Positions 1 to 8,861 are shown, counted from the first letter of the stretch. The stretch is DNA of 64,000 nt from Pandoraea captiosa (GCF_902459775.1 NZ_CABPSQ010000016.1:1-64000), one strand, 5' to 3'. Translations and numbers: made by a program. The notes: a model not told the origin generated them from the sequence alone.

Positions 1-1
1 C

Positions 2-34
2 ACGGTGGTGCCGGAGCTGACGGGCGCGCTGTAA
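2..34 (+). CDS. 3' end of an upstream gene (partial)
   Basis: The window opens inside a possible reading frame whose last residues are TVVPELTGAL followed by TAA. Ten residues are too few to identify a family. The call rests only on the open frame up to the stop and on the hairpin about 60 bases further on. Confidence 0.3.
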   Translation, partial: TVVPELTGAL

Positions 35-96
35 GCACGCGCCAGCCGTGTTTCGACGCGGCAACCAGGAAGTGAAGCAGTAGAGTGAAGTCGTGA

Positions 97-121
97 GGCT
101 GCGGGCGTCGCGCCCGCAGCC
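97..121. terminator. GC-rich perfect hairpin after the upstream gene
   Basis: An 11-bp perfect stem (97-107 with 111-121) closes a 3-base loop. No T tract follows, so it may be a processing or Rho-linked structure rather than an intrinsic terminator. Confidence 0.4.
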
Positions 122-172
122 GATTCGCATGAGGAGGACGCTGGCGACGACGGACGTCCTCATGCGAATCGG
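120..172. promoter_or_regulatory. 16-bp perfect inverted repeat upstream of the flavoenzyme gene
   Basis: The arms 120-135 and 157-172 are perfect reverse complements separated by 21 bases, ending about 30 bases before the ATG at 203. The position suits an operator or a leader hairpin. No matching regulator can be named. Confidence 0.4.
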
Positions 173-202
173 ACATTCTCGAATGGCAAACAGGGAAGAG
201 CG

Positions 203-1309
203 ATGGACAAAGTCGATTGCGCCGTCATCGGCGCGGGCGTGGTGGGACTGGCTGTGGCGCGCGCGATGGCGCTCGCCGGGCGCGAGGTGGTCGTTCTGGA
301 GTCGGAGCGCGCTATCGGCACGGGGACCAGTTCGCGCAACAGCGAAGTCATCCACGGCGGCATCTACTATCCGCCCGGCTCGCTCAAGGCAAAGCTGTGC
401 GTGGAGGGCAAACATCGGTTGTACGAGTTTTGCCAGACGCATGGCGTCGCGCATCGTCGGTGCGGCAAGCTCATCGTGGCGACCACCGATCATCAGGTCG
501 CCGAACTCGAAGCCATTGCCGCCAATGCACATGCAAGCGGTGTCGACGATCTTCAGTGGCTGAGCGCTGGCGAGGTCGCACAACGTGAACCCGAATTGCA
601 CACCTTTGGTGCGCTGCTCTCACCGTCAACGGGCATCGTCGACAGCCACGGTCTGATGCTTGCGTTGCAGGGCGACGCCGAGAACGCGGGGGCGATGTTG
701 GCGTTCGACGCACGTGTGACGGGCGCCCGTGTGGGCGGTGCCAGGGGCATCGAGCTGGATGTCGAGACCGAAGGCGTCACGTCGACCTTGCTCGCCGACA
801 CCGTCGTCAACAGCGCTGGACTTCACGCGGTCGATATCGCCCGCAAATTCGAGGGTCTGGCGCCCGAGTCCATTCCGCAGCGGTATTTCGCGAAGGGCAG
901 TTACTTCTCGTGTGCGCAGCGTGCCCCCTTTACCCATCTGATATATCCGGTTCCGGAGCCGGGGGGATTGGGCGTGCATTTGACGCTCGATCTCGGCGGG
1001 CAGGCGCGATTCGGTCCCAACGTGCAGTGGGTCGAGGAGATCGACTACACAGTGAATCCTTCAGACGGCGACGGTTTTTATGCGGCGGTGCGACGCTATT
1101 GGCCGGCGCTGGCCGACGGCGCGTTGCAGCCTGGCTATGCGGGCATTCGGCCGAAGATCAGCGGGCCGGGCGAGCCGGCGGCGGATTTTCGCATCGACGG
1201 GCCTGCGGTGCATGGCGTGGCGGGACTCGTGAATCTGTTCGGCATCGAGTCGCCCGGCCTGACAGCGTCGCTGGCCATTGCGCAAGCGGTGAGCGCAGCG
1301 CTTTCCTGA
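203..1309 (+). CDS. FAD-dependent oxidoreductase, L-2-hydroxyglutarate oxidase family
   Basis: A 368-residue DAO-type flavoprotein. The N-terminus carries the dinucleotide-binding motif [10 protein letters not shown] at about residues 10-19, followed by an acidic strand end (VVVLESE). [20 protein letters not shown] at about residues 43-62 is the active-site stretch typical of the LhgO/YgaF family, and the C-terminal [14 protein letters not shown] is the second FAD contact. Family members oxidise L-2-hydroxyglutarate to 2-oxoglutarate, in E. coli passing electrons to the quinone pool. The length is slightly short of the usual 390-420 residues. A GGAAGAG ribosome site precedes the ATG. It stands alone, so the physiological substrate is inferred from family only. 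Confidence 0.82.
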   Translation: MDKVDCAVIGAGVVGLAVARAMALAGREVVVLESERAIGTGTSSRNSEVIHGGIYYPPGSLKAKLCVEGKHRLYEFCQTHGVAHRRCGKLIVATTDHQVAELEAIAANAHASGVDDLQWLSAGEVAQREPELHTFGALLSPSTGIVDSHGLMLALQGDAENAGAMLAFDARVTGARVGGARGIELDVETEGVTSTLLADTVVNSAGLHAVDIARKFEGLAPESIPQRYFAKGSYFSCAQRAPFTHLIYPVPEPGGLGVHLTLDLGGQARFGPNVQWVEEIDYTVNPSDGDGFYAAVRRYWPALADGALQPGYAGIRPKISGPGEPAADFRIDGPAVHGVAGLVNLFGIESPGLTASLAIAQAVSAALS

Positions 1310-1586
1310 CGCGCCACATCGAGCGCGGCGCGAGGCATATGCAGCGATGGACCCGGGCTGCGTAGCGCGCAAGGAGGGCGAATCGCAAGCATCGTACGAA
1401 TCCTACGAATGGGCGAGATGGACCGCCCGGTCACATCTCGCGTAGACGTGCTGCAAACTGCTATCTGGCTAACCCCGTGATGCCTTCCGGACGGTACCGC
1501 GAGCATTGCGCGGTATTCCTGTCGGAGGGAATCTTTGCGTCGGTGAAACCGCTTGAGCCGGTGTGCGGGTCAGCACACCCGACGCT

Positions 1587-1982
1587 TTAGCGCACAGCGA
1601 CCGGCGGCTTCCACGACGCCGGATTCGTCCAGAACACACCGCGCAGGCGATCGGTGTCGCCACACGGCGTGCTGCGGGCCGGTTTGCTGATTTGACCTGC
1701 ACAGGCGCTGATATCGCGGCCCGATTGTTGCAGGCGTTTCAGGATCGTATCGAGCATGCCCGATTCGCGCCATTCATTCAGTTTGCGACGGCAGGTCGGC
1801 ACGGAGGGGTACTGCATGGGCAGCTTGGACCAGCTCTCGCCAGTGAACAGCACCCACAAGACAGCATTGGTCAGCGTGCGCTGCTCGACTTGAGGGCGGC
1901 CGCGTCGTTCCGTACGGACCGGACGGTCGCAAATCAGATCACGCAGGGCGTGCCATTCAACGTCGCTCAGTTCATTAAACAT
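1587..1982 (-). CDS. Orphan transposase-type DNA-binding (DUF4096-like) protein
   Basis: The start is the ATG at 1982, giving 131 residues beginning MFNELSDVEWHALRDL. The segment with RGRPQ, LTNAVLWVLFTGESW, LPMQYPSVPTCRRKLNEW is the N-terminal DNA-binding domain of IS5-type transposases. No catalytic DDE domain follows; after about residue 95 the sequence diverges and stops. No terminal inverted repeats or target duplications are visible around it. It is either an insertion-sequence remnant or a domesticated small DNA-binding protein. The intact frame slightly favours domestication. Confidence 0.6.
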   Translation of the reverse strand: MFNELSDVEWHALRDLICDRPVRTERRGRPQVEQRTLTNAVLWVLFTGESWSKLPMQYPSVPTCRRKLNEWRESGMLDTILKRLQQSGRDISACAGQISKPARSTPCGDTDRLRGVFWTNPASWKPPVAVR

Positions 1983-2210
1983 AACACCTCGACCCAAAAC
2001 AAACGGAGGCGCCGCAGGGGGCGAGTCCGGGTTTCGCGATCGGGCACGTCCGGTGCAATCTGGTGCGTGCGTATCGTCAAAACTCGGCCAAGGCGGCGTC
2101 GATCCCCGATGCTGGAAATACAAGCAACAAGCATGCCAGGAGATCGGGTTCTCTTTTGAAGAACGCCGCGCTCGGGTCGAACCACACTGCGAAGGGAGCG
2201 TTTGACCAGC

Positions 2211-2238
2211 AAAAAAACGCCCACTTGGCAGGTGGGCG
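2211..2238 (-). terminator. Intrinsic terminator on the minus strand
   Basis: A 7-bp stem (2218-2224 with 2232-2238) with a 7-base loop is followed on the minus strand by seven T residues (2217 down to 2211). No gene is annotated immediately upstream on that strand. Confidence 0.65.
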
Positions 2239-2698
2239 CAGCTCCTGAGTGGCAATTGGGATAGGCAATCGCAAAAGCGTCAGGAGAAAAGGAATACGTG
2301 CCTTTTGGTCTGTCCGGATCGTTTGTTGTTCTCGGCTCAGACCAGGGTGTCTCGCTCCACATGCGCCAGCTTGTCAAGCTTGCAGGCGCAATAATGACAA
2401 AAACCTCGGGTCGACGCGCTTCGGAATTACCCCCATTGCGGTGCATGCGCGGTGAGCGGAAATCGGGACGTGAGAATGCGCAAAAGGGCACAAAACGTCG
2501 CAAAATCAACGCCCGGCGGTGATGCGTCTGCCCAAGATGAGTGCCGGTCTGCGCCCCGATAGGGCACCAGGGCGCACGAACGGGCGCAACTTGTCGCAAC
2601 CGCAGCGAGCGAAGCGGCGCAACCGGCTCTCGTCTGGTGAGAAAGTGGCCCGGTCGCCTCATGGTCTTCCGTCATGGTCGTGCGACGGGACCGTAGCC

Positions 2699-2704
2699 TA
2701 TAAT
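2699..2704 (+). promoter_or_regulatory. -10 box (TATAAT) of the IclR-type regulator gene
   Basis: A perfect TATAAT lies 78 bases before the preferred ATG at 2782. The matching -35 is poor (TGGTCG at 2675-2680, 18-base spacer). Transcription would begin near 2711, too close to the ATG at 2716 for a normal leader, which supports the later start. Confidence 0.5.
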
Positions 2705-2781
2705 GTGCGCCTTCCATGAATATCGTCTATCGGCTGCGCGGCACCGCCGCACACCGGTCGGCGCCATTGTGCGCAAACGGC

Positions 2782-3585
2782 ATGAGCAACGACAGCGATA
2801 ACAAATACTCGGTACCGGGCCTTGAGCGCGGCCTGCGCATTCTCATGACGTTCTCGGCGCGCGAGCCAGTGCTTGCGGGCGCGGATCTGGCGCGACGTCT
2901 GGACATTCCCCGTTCGACGGTGTTTCGTCTGCTACAAACGCTGGAAGCCGAAGGGTTTATCGAAAAGGCCGGCGACGATCGTCACTACCGACTCGGTGTG
3001 GCAGTCCTGCGGCTCGGCTTCGAGTATCTGAACTCGCTCGAACTGACGGATCTGGGCACGCCGGTCATCGAAAAGCTGCGCGATGCGACCGGCTTTTCGA
3101 GCCACATCCTGATTCTCGATCAGCGCGATGCCGTGTTCGTAGCGAAGGCCGCGAGCCGCGAAATGGTGTTCGGAACCGTGCGCGTGGGAACGCGCTTGCC
3201 CGCCCACGCGACCGCTGTCGGTCACATTCTGCTAGGCGATTATTCGTTGCCTTCGCTCAAACAGCTCTACCCGGAGCGCAAGCTCGAAGCCTATACGACA
3301 CATACGCCCACGACCGTCGAGGCGCTGTACCGCGTGGTGCAGGAAGACATCGCCCGTGGTTACAGCATGAGCCAGGCATTCTTCGAGCAGAACATTTCGA
3401 CGATTGCGGCTCCCGTACGTAATCATCGTGGCCAGATCGTTGCTGTCATCAGCGTGACGATTCCGCAGGCGCGTGTTGAGGCCGATCTGCTCGAAAACGG
3501 TATCGTCGAGAAAGTCGTCTCCGCCGCCGATGAACTGTCCCACAAACTCAATTACCGGGCCGAACGGGTTGGGGTTTCGGGCTGA
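2782..3585 (+). CDS. IclR-family transcriptional regulator
   Basis: 267 residues from the ATG at 2782; an in-frame ATG at 2716 would add 22 residues that do not look like the family. The N-terminal winged helix runs about residues 12-75 (GLERGLRIL, then ADLARRLDIPRSTVFRLLQ as the recognition helix). The IclR effector-binding domain follows, with GTRLPAHATAVGHILL and the C-terminal IVAVISVTIPQ. The porin and MFS transporter downstream are likely targets, and an operator-like dyad sits at the porin promoter. The ligand is unknown, perhaps a small carboxylic or sugar acid. Confidence 0.88.
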   Translation: MSNDSDNKYSVPGLERGLRILMTFSAREPVLAGADLARRLDIPRSTVFRLLQTLEAEGFIEKAGDDRHYRLGVAVLRLGFEYLNSLELTDLGTPVIEKLRDATGFSSHILILDQRDAVFVAKAASREMVFGTVRVGTRLPAHATAVGHILLGDYSLPSLKQLYPERKLEAYTTHTPTTVEALYRVVQEDIARGYSMSQAFFEQNISTIAAPVRNHRGQIVAVISVTIPQARVEADLLENGIVEKVVSAADELSHKLNYRAERVGVSG

Positions 3586-3605
3586 TTTGGCGCTTATTTG
3601 ACCGG

Positions 3606-3737
3606 ACCCCCTCGGTCTTTTCGCCTCGCCGCCATCGCCACCCTCCGGGCAGCATCAACAGCCAGCCCCCTGACTCCGCTCCACTACCTTTAAGTCGCTA
3701 CGTCAGGGGGCTGGCTGCTGACGCCACTCATATGCCC
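3606..3737. repeat. 132-bp direct repeat, copy 1, with internal hairpin
   Basis: Nearly identical to 3795-3926 at an offset of 189 bases. Inside it a 16-bp perfect inverted repeat (3659-3674 with 3702-3717) brackets a 27-base loop. Confidence 0.85.
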
Positions 3738-3794
3738 CCCGTGCTTCTCTTCCAGTGCAGAAGTCGTCGGCTGAAGGGGTACATTTTTCGGCTT

Positions 3795-3926
3795 ACCCCC
3801 TCGGTCCTTTCGCCTCGCCGCCATCGCCAGCCTCCGGGCCGCATCAACAGCCAGCCCCCTGACTCCGCTCCACTACCTTTAAGTCGCTACGTCAGGGGGC
3901 TGGCTGTTGACGCCACTCATATGCCC
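3795..3926. repeat. 132-bp direct repeat, copy 2, with internal hairpin
   Basis: Second copy of the 3606-3737 unit. Here the inverted repeat is perfect over 20 bp (3844-3863 with 3891-3910). Only a few single-base differences separate the copies, so the duplication is recent or the copies are kept alike. Confidence 0.85.
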
Positions 3927-4068
3927 TGTGATGCACCCTTATGCACCCTGAATTGGCCCGTGTTTTGCCTTGGTTTCTTCGAACCTTCCGTCAGATTTTT
4001 CTGCACACGCGCGTGAGCTTTCTCTTTAGCATCTGCGCAACATCAATAAACGCTGACTTTTTTTCTGC

Positions 4069-4097
4069 TTGTCTCGCTGAAACCACTTCGCCATAAT
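4069..4097 (+). promoter_or_regulatory. Sigma70-type promoter of the porin gene
   Basis: TTGTCT (4069-4074), a 17-base spacer, then CATAAT (4092-4097). Transcription should start near 4104, inside the dyad at 4097-4135. Confidence 0.55.
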
Positions 4098-4135
4098 TGT
4101 CTCACCTATTAACTATCGTTTCATAGGTAAGACAA
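4097..4135. promoter_or_regulatory. Operator-like dyad overlapping the porin start of transcription
   Basis: TTGTCTCACCTAT (4097-4109) and ATAGGTAAGACAA (4123-4135) are inverted repeats matching at 12 of 13 positions, 13 bases apart. A protein bound here would block the -10 box. The nearby IclR regulator is the first candidate. Confidence 0.5.
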
Positions 4136-4230
4136 AATCGATGCGACGATCGGCACGTCTTTGTGGGCATCGACGATGTCGACACAGGGTGTAGGACGGC
4201 CTTAAAGCATTGGGAAGCAAACAGGAGTGG

Positions 4231-5316
4231 ATGGTGAAGAGACGTAGTATCGGCGCAGCCTGCCTTCTGGCATGCGCTGGCGCGGCACATGCCGCAGGCA
4301 ATTCGTTGCAGATTTACGGCACGGTCGACGATGGCCTCACTTACGTGAGCAATCAGGGCGGCGGACGTTTGTTCAAGATGGACGCTGGTATCGGTCAGCC
4401 GGACCGCTTCGGTCTCAAGGGACGTGAAGACCTCGGTGGTGGTCTCGCCGCAGTGTTTCAACTGGAGCAGGGCTTTAACACCAGTTCCGGGGCGTTGATC
4501 AATAGCGGGGTGGAGTGGAACCGTCAGGCCTGGGTCGGGCTGGCGAGCGATCGGCTCGGTACGGTGTCGATCGGCCATCAGACGGACTTCATGCAGGACG
4601 TCTCGATTCGCTATTCGAACGGCTTCTGGCAGCACAATCTCTACGCCTATCACCCGGGCAACCTCGACAATCTTGCGAACTCTTCGCAGATCGACAACGC
4701 GGTGAAATGGAACAGCGCGAGCTTTCACGGACTGACCGGCGGCCTGATGTACGGCTTCGCAGGCGGCAACGCGCTCGGTCGCACGGTCGGCGGTTACCTG
4801 AAGTACGACAACGGACCGCTCTCGCTCGCAGCGACTTACGTAAGTATCAACAAGCGGACTTTCGACTTTTCGTCACGTCTGGGCATTTCGTCGATCTTCG
4901 GCCAGTCGGTGCTCTCCGCGACGAATCTGTTCAAGTCGGATGCCGTGAACAACACCGGCGTCGGCGCCTCCTATCGCATTTCGTCGCGCTGGAACGTACA
5001 TGCGCTGTACACCCGCAGCGAAGTACGCGCGCCCGGTGGTTCGGGCAACATGTTCAACTATGACGTGGGGACGGAGTACCGGGTGACGCAGGCGAATGCG
5101 CTCACGCTGGGCTATTCGTATTCGTCGTTCAATCACACCCACTACAACCAGATCGAAGCGGGCGACCTTTACTCGTTCTCGAAGCGCACGCAATTGCAAG
5201 CGCAGGTGACGTACATCGGTGCGACCGGTAACAACCACGCCGCGTCGTATCCGATCGGGGCATCCAGCAATCACGATCAGATGCTGGTGCGCGTTGGGAT
5301 GTATCACAGCTTCTGA
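4231..5316 (+). CDS. Outer-membrane porin, Burkholderiales general porin family
   Basis: 361 residues from the ATG at 4231, chosen because AGGAG lies 4-8 bases before it and a signal peptide starts there (MVKRRSIGAACLLACAGAAHA). The mature protein begins with the family pattern NSLQIYGTVDDGLTYVSNQ, then RFGLKGREDLGGGLAAVFQLEQGF, and ends in the aromatic terminal strand RVGMYHSF. These are marks of 16-stranded trimeric porins of the outer membrane. It lies downstream of an IclR regulator and 102 bases upstream of an inner-membrane symporter, suggesting a paired uptake route for a small anionic nutrient. Confidence 0.9.
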   Translation: MVKRRSIGAACLLACAGAAHAAGNSLQIYGTVDDGLTYVSNQGGGRLFKMDAGIGQPDRFGLKGREDLGGGLAAVFQLEQGFNTSSGALINSGVEWNRQAWVGLASDRLGTVSIGHQTDFMQDVSIRYSNGFWQHNLYAYHPGNLDNLANSSQIDNAVKWNSASFHGLTGGLMYGFAGGNALGRTVGGYLKYDNGPLSLAATYVSINKRTFDFSSRLGISSIFGQSVLSATNLFKSDAVNNTGVGASYRISSRWNVHALYTRSEVRAPGGSGNMFNYDVGTEYRVTQANALTLGYSYSSFNHTHYNQIEAGDLYSFSKRTQLQAQVTYIGATGNNHAASYPIGASSNHDQMLVRVGMYHSF

Positions 5317-5418
5317 TGCGACGACGTCATCGGAGATGCCGTCGTGCCGCTCCGATGACGTTGGCGATCGATGGCAGGTTTTCGGGCGCGCGTGCCCGTG
5401 CACATTTCGAGATTCAAT

Positions 5419-6798
5419 ATGTCAGTTTCTCTGCCCCCGTCGTCCGTGCAGCGCCCGTCGAAGGTGCGCTACTGGATGCTCTTTCTGGTCTTCGTCGGCA
5501 CGGTCATCAACTATGTGGATCGTGCCAATCTCTCAGTTGCGGCGCCCATGCTCAAGCAGGAGTTCGGACTCGGCCCCGTCGAGTTGGGCTTCATTTTCTC
5601 GGCCTATGCGTGGACCTACGTGATCGCCAATATTCCCGGTGGCTGGGTCATCGACCGCTTCGGCACGCGCGCGATCTATGGCGTGGCCATTCTGAGCTGG
5701 TCGGTGTTGACGTTCATGCAAGGGTTTACTTCGCGCTTTGCGACCTTGTTCGGCATGCGTCTCGGGGTCGGTGTCGCGGAAGCGCCGACGTTTCCGGTGA
5801 ACAACCGCGTCGTGTCGATCTGGTTCGCGCAACGCGAACGAGGGGTGGCCACGAGCGTCTACCTCGTCGGGCAGTACATCGGCATGGCTGCGCTCACACC
5901 GGTGCTGTTCTGGATCGCCCACACGTGGGGATGGCGCGAGATTTTTTATGCCACAGGGCTGCTGGGCATCGTCTGGGCGGGCGTGTGGTTCGTCGGCTAC
6001 CGCGATCCGGACAAGTGTTCGTGGGTAAACGCTGCGGAGCTTGAGCACATTCGCAGCGGCGGGGCACTCGTGGAGGTCAAGTCGGCGCAAAAGGCCGAGT
6101 CGCAGAAATTCCCGTGGCGCAAGCTGCTGGTGCTGTTTCGCAATCGCCAGATCATCGCGATCTGCGTGGGTAAGTTCGCGTCGCTCTCTTCCCTGTACTT
6201 CTTCCTGACGTGGTTTCCGACGTACCTGATCACCGAGCGCCATATGACGGTGCTCAAGGCGGGGGGCATGACGTCGGTGCCGTTCGTGGCGGCGTCGATC
6301 GGGGTGGTTTGCGGCGGTCTGCTCTCGGACTGGCTGCTGCGTCGCGGTGTCGCTGTCGGCACGGCGCGTAAAACGCCCATCGTCACGGGCCTGTTGCTGG
6401 TGCCGACGATGTCGCTCACCGTGCTCACGGACGCCAACTGGCTCGTGATCGCCATCATGTCGTTTGCCTTTTTCGCGCAAGGCGTGGCGTCGGCATCGTG
6501 GTCGCTGGTGGCGGACATCGCCCCCAAGGGCATGGTCGGCATTACCGGAGGCGCGGTGAACTTCGCGGGCAACCTCTCGGGCATCATCACTCCGATTGCG
6601 ATTGGCTTCATCGTGAAAGCGACAGGCTCGTTCGGCTGGGCGCTCGGCCTGATCAGCCTCTTCGCGATCGCCGGCGTGCTGTGCTATTTGCTGCTGCTCG
6701 GCGAAGTGAAACGCATCGAACTCGACGATGATGCGGACGATGCGCAAGACGTGGACGGTGCGCCCGGTACGGTGACGCGCAAGGCACGGACGATTTAA
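5419..6798 (+). CDS. MFS transporter, anion:cation symporter (sugar-acid/glucarate) family
   Basis: 459 residues from the ATG at 5419. Twelve membrane segments are evident. VINYVDRANLSVAAP near residues 27-41 is the N-terminal signature of the ACS family (GudP, ExuT, D-galactonate carriers), followed by GGWVIDRFGTR as the loop 2-3 motif. The C-terminus after about residue 440 is acidic (DDDADDAQDVD) and cytoplasmic. The family imports hexuronates, glucarate, galactonate, phthalate or tartrate with protons. The pairing with the upstream porin and IclR regulator suggests one such acid. The exact substrate cannot be read from the sequence. Confidence 0.85.
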   Translation: MSVSLPPSSVQRPSKVRYWMLFLVFVGTVINYVDRANLSVAAPMLKQEFGLGPVELGFIFSAYAWTYVIANIPGGWVIDRFGTRAIYGVAILSWSVLTFMQGFTSRFATLFGMRLGVGVAEAPTFPVNNRVVSIWFAQRERGVATSVYLVGQYIGMAALTPVLFWIAHTWGWREIFYATGLLGIVWAGVWFVGYRDPDKCSWVNAAELEHIRSGGALVEVKSAQKAESQKFPWRKLLVLFRNRQIIAICVGKFASLSSLYFFLTWFPTYLITERHMTVLKAGGMTSVPFVAASIGVVCGGLLSDWLLRRGVAVGTARKTPIVTGLLLVPTMSLTVLTDANWLVIAIMSFAFFAQGVASASWSLVADIAPKGMVGITGGAVNFAGNLSGIITPIAIGFIVKATGSFGWALGLISLFAIAGVLCYLLLLGEVKRIELDDDADDAQDVDGAPGTVTRKARTI

Positions 6799-6811
6799 GA
6801 TCGTGCCAGGT

Positions 6812-6832
6812 GTCAGGCCTCCACGGCCTGAC
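6812..6832. terminator. Shared hairpin between convergent MFS and AraC genes
   Basis: An 8-bp perfect stem (6812-6819 with 6825-6832) and a 5-base loop sit just after the MFS stop and over the last codons of the AraC gene. There is no strong T tract. Confidence 0.5.
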
Positions 6833-7823
6833 GCCGGTAGTCGCCCGGGCGCGCGCCTGTCCACTTGCGAAATGCCCGGAAGAAGGCGCTTGGGTCCGCA
6901 AATCCCAACGACAGCGCAATCTCCAGCATGGGTTTGGACGTGTGGCACAGGGCGTGAATCGCCAGATCGCGCCGCAACTGATCCTTGATCGACTGGTACG
7001 ACTGCCCCTCTTCCTCAAGCCGCCGACGCAACGTCGAGGGCGTGGTGTGGAATTCACTCGCCAGCGTTTCGAAGGCAGGCCAACTGTCCGTCGGCAACGC
7101 CTTCAGTCGTCGCCGCACCCTGGCCACCATGCCCTTGGTGTTCTTGTATTTGAGGATGATGTTGCCCGGCGCAGCACGCAAAAATTCCTTTACGCTCACC
7201 TCGTTCTGCACGACCGGCAAGTCCAGACACGCGGCGTCGAACTCGATGGCTGTGTGCGCAGCGTTGAAGACCAGACGTGCCGAATACATCGTGCGGTATT
7301 CGTCGCTATAGACCGGCTCGTCGAACGCGAAGTAGGCCGTGCCGAGTGTGACGCGCCGTGCAATCAGCCAGCACGTCAACGCGTAGAAGAGGATCAGCAG
7401 CGTTTCGTGTCCGAATATCCGAGGGGCTCTCGCATCCGCCCGTTCGTGCACTTCCAGGCGGGCAAGCGCACCGTCGCGCACCAGATGCATCTCGAGATCG
7501 TCGAGCAACAAGCCGAAGAAACGTGTCGCACGCTGTAACGCCTGCTCCAACGTTCGGCAGGTCACGACGCTGTGACACAACATCGCGAAGCTGCCGACTT
7601 TCATGCGACGCGAATCCTGACCGAAGAATTCGTCGTCCAGCGCGAGACTGATCAATCGCCAGAGATGTGCATAGCGATCTGCCGACACACGGCCTTGCGC
7701 ACGTGTGAGCAACGAGGGGGCGATATCGGCGGCGCGAAGCAATGCCGCCGGATCGCCCCCGAGTCGCTCGACGTGCGCCAATGCGTTGATGACGAAATGT
7801 ATCGAAATGCTGCCTTTTTCCAT
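6813..7823 (-). CDS. AraC-family transcriptional regulator (OruR/ArgR-like)
   Basis: 336 residues with the two-part layout of the OruR-like branch. Residues about 1-200 form the arabinose-binding-like sensor domain (ISIHFVINALAHVERLGGDP at the start). The C-terminal 100 residues carry two helix-turn-helix motifs: TLASEFHTTPSTLRRRLEEE, and the second with LEIALSLGFADPSAFFRAFR followed by KWTGARPGDYRR. It is convergent with the MFS gene and lies upstream, on the same strand, of the SDR and acyl-CoA synthetase genes. It probably controls the fatty/branched acid cluster at 8-13.4 kb; the inducer is unknown. Confidence 0.88.
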   Translation of the reverse strand: MEKGSISIHFVINALAHVERLGGDPAALLRAADIAPSLLTRAQGRVSADRYAHLWRLISLALDDEFFGQDSRRMKVGSFAMLCHSVVTCRTLEQALQRATRFFGLLLDDLEMHLVRDGALARLEVHERADARAPRIFGHETLLILFYALTCWLIARRVTLGTAYFAFDEPVYSDEYRTMYSARLVFNAAHTAIEFDAACLDLPVVQNEVSVKEFLRAAPGNIILKYKNTKGMVARVRRRLKALPTDSWPAFETLASEFHTTPSTLRRRLEEEGQSYQSIKDQLRRDLAIHALCHTSKPMLEIALSLGFADPSAFFRAFRKWTGARPGDYRRQAVEA

Positions 7824-7997
7824 GCGTCGCGAATCGGAACCGGCGGAATGCCATAGCGGGGGACGCAGGAATTCTAGCAGTGCGGCCCCTGATGGCGCTT
7901 CCGGCGCCGTCCGAAAAGAGGATCGGCGTATTCCGAATTCGCTGGCGAACCGGGGCGTGGCCTCGTTCGCGACGGGAGATGGCGATGCCGGGCAGGC

Positions 7998-8765
7998 TTA
8001 CTTCGGTGCCATGCGAAGCGCGCCGTCGAGGCGAATCACTTCGCCGTTAATCATGGTGTTCTCGACGATGTGGCGCACCAGCGCGGCATATTCGGATGGG
8101 CGACCCAGGCGCGGTGGGAAGGGCACCGAGGCGCCCAGTGCCGCCTGCACTTCCGGGGTCATGCCTGCCATCATCGGCGTTTCGAAAATCCCCGGCGCGA
8201 TCGTGACGACCCGCACCCCCACACGCGCGAGTTCGCGGGCTGCCGGCAGCGTCAGGGCGGCCACGCCCCCCTTCGACGCAGCGTAGGCGGCCTGACCGAT
8301 CTGTCCGTCGAACGCGGCAACCGACGCCGTATTCACGACCACGCCGCGCTCGCCCTCGGCGTCGGCCTCTCCTTCGGCCATGGCCGATGCCGCAATACGC
8401 AACACGTTGAACGTGCCGATCAGGTTCACGTTCACGATGCGCGCAAAGCTGTCCAGTTGATGAGGACCTTGTTTGCCAAGAATGCGCTCGCCGATGACGA
8501 GTCCCGCGCAATTGACGACGCCGTTCAATGCACCGAAAGCGCTTTTGGCCGTATCGACCAGGCGCTGAACGTCCTCTTCCTTGGTAATGTCAGTGGCGAC
8601 GAAGCGAGCGGCATCGCCCAGCGCTGCGGCTTGCTTTGCGCCGGCTTCGGCGTTGATGTCACCGAGCACAACCCTGGCGCCCGCGTCGACGAACATGCGG
8701 GCCGTTGCCGCACCGAGGCCGGACGATGCGCCGGTAACGAGAAAAATACGATCCTTGATTTGCAT
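7998..8765 (-). CDS. SDR-family 3-hydroxyacyl-CoA dehydrogenase (type II, HSD10-like)
   Basis: 255 residues from the ATG at 8765, after an AGGAGG ribosome site. It shows the classical short-chain dehydrogenase pattern: TGASSGLG (residues 11-18) for NAD binding, NCAG at 85-88, and the catalytic triad S148, Y161, K165 (YAASK). DI at 36-37 after the second strand favours NAD(H). [20 protein letters not shown] closely follows mitochondrial type-II 3-hydroxyacyl-CoA or 2-methyl-3-hydroxybutyryl-CoA dehydrogenases. The flanking synthetase, acyl-CoA dehydrogenase and hydratase support a beta-oxidation or isoleucine/valine-type role. Confidence 0.85.
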   Translation of the reverse strand: MQIKDRIFLVTGASSGLGAATARMFVDAGARVVLGDINAEAGAKQAAALGDAARFVATDITKEEDVQRLVDTAKSAFGALNGVVNCAGLVIGERILGKQGPHQLDSFARIVNVNLIGTFNVLRIAASAMAEGEADAEGERGVVVNTASVAAFDGQIGQAAYAASKGGVAALTLPAARELARVGVRVVTIAPGIFETPMMAGMTPEVQAALGASVPFPPRLGRPSEYAALVRHIVENTMINGEVIRLDGALRMAPK

Positions 8766-8796
8766 GAGATGCGGTTCCTGAGGAGGCAGAGTCGAA

Positions 8797-8841
8797 GGTG
8801 TTGGGCGCGTTGGGTGTGTTTGGTGCGTTCGGTGCGTTCGG
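8797..8841. repeat. Five degenerate 9-bp tandem repeats
   Basis: Units GGTGTTGGG, CGCGTTGGG, TGTGTTTGG, TGCGTTCGG, TGCGTTCGG follow in register between the synthetase stop and the SDR start. They lie in the leader of the SDR gene, so copy number could tune its translation. Confidence 0.65.
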
Positions 8842-8861
8842 CTACGTCGCAAACAGGGCGC

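Larger units (their letters stand above)
1983..2781. other. Long intergenic stretch between the DUF4096-like gene and the IclR gene
   Basis: No convincing protein gene is visible on either strand; the open frames here lack recognisable domains and overlap each other. It holds a minus-strand terminator at 2211-2238 and a TATAAT box at 2699-2704 reading towards the IclR gene. The terminator has no annotated gene upstream of it, so a short minus-strand RNA may start somewhere in 2250-2700. Confidence 0.5.
3586..4230. other. Intergenic region between IclR regulator and porin
   Basis: This 645-base gap holds the two 132-bp repeats in its first half. The second half (about 3990-4140) is distinctly AT-richer and contains a sigma70-like promoter and dyad for the porin gene. 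No protein gene is supported. Confidence 0.6.

Noticed and set aside
1967-2662. Minus-strand 231-codon frame and overlapping frames before the IclR gene
   Set aside because: No start signal or domain, Arg/Cys-rich composition, and it is crossed by a terminator for that strand.
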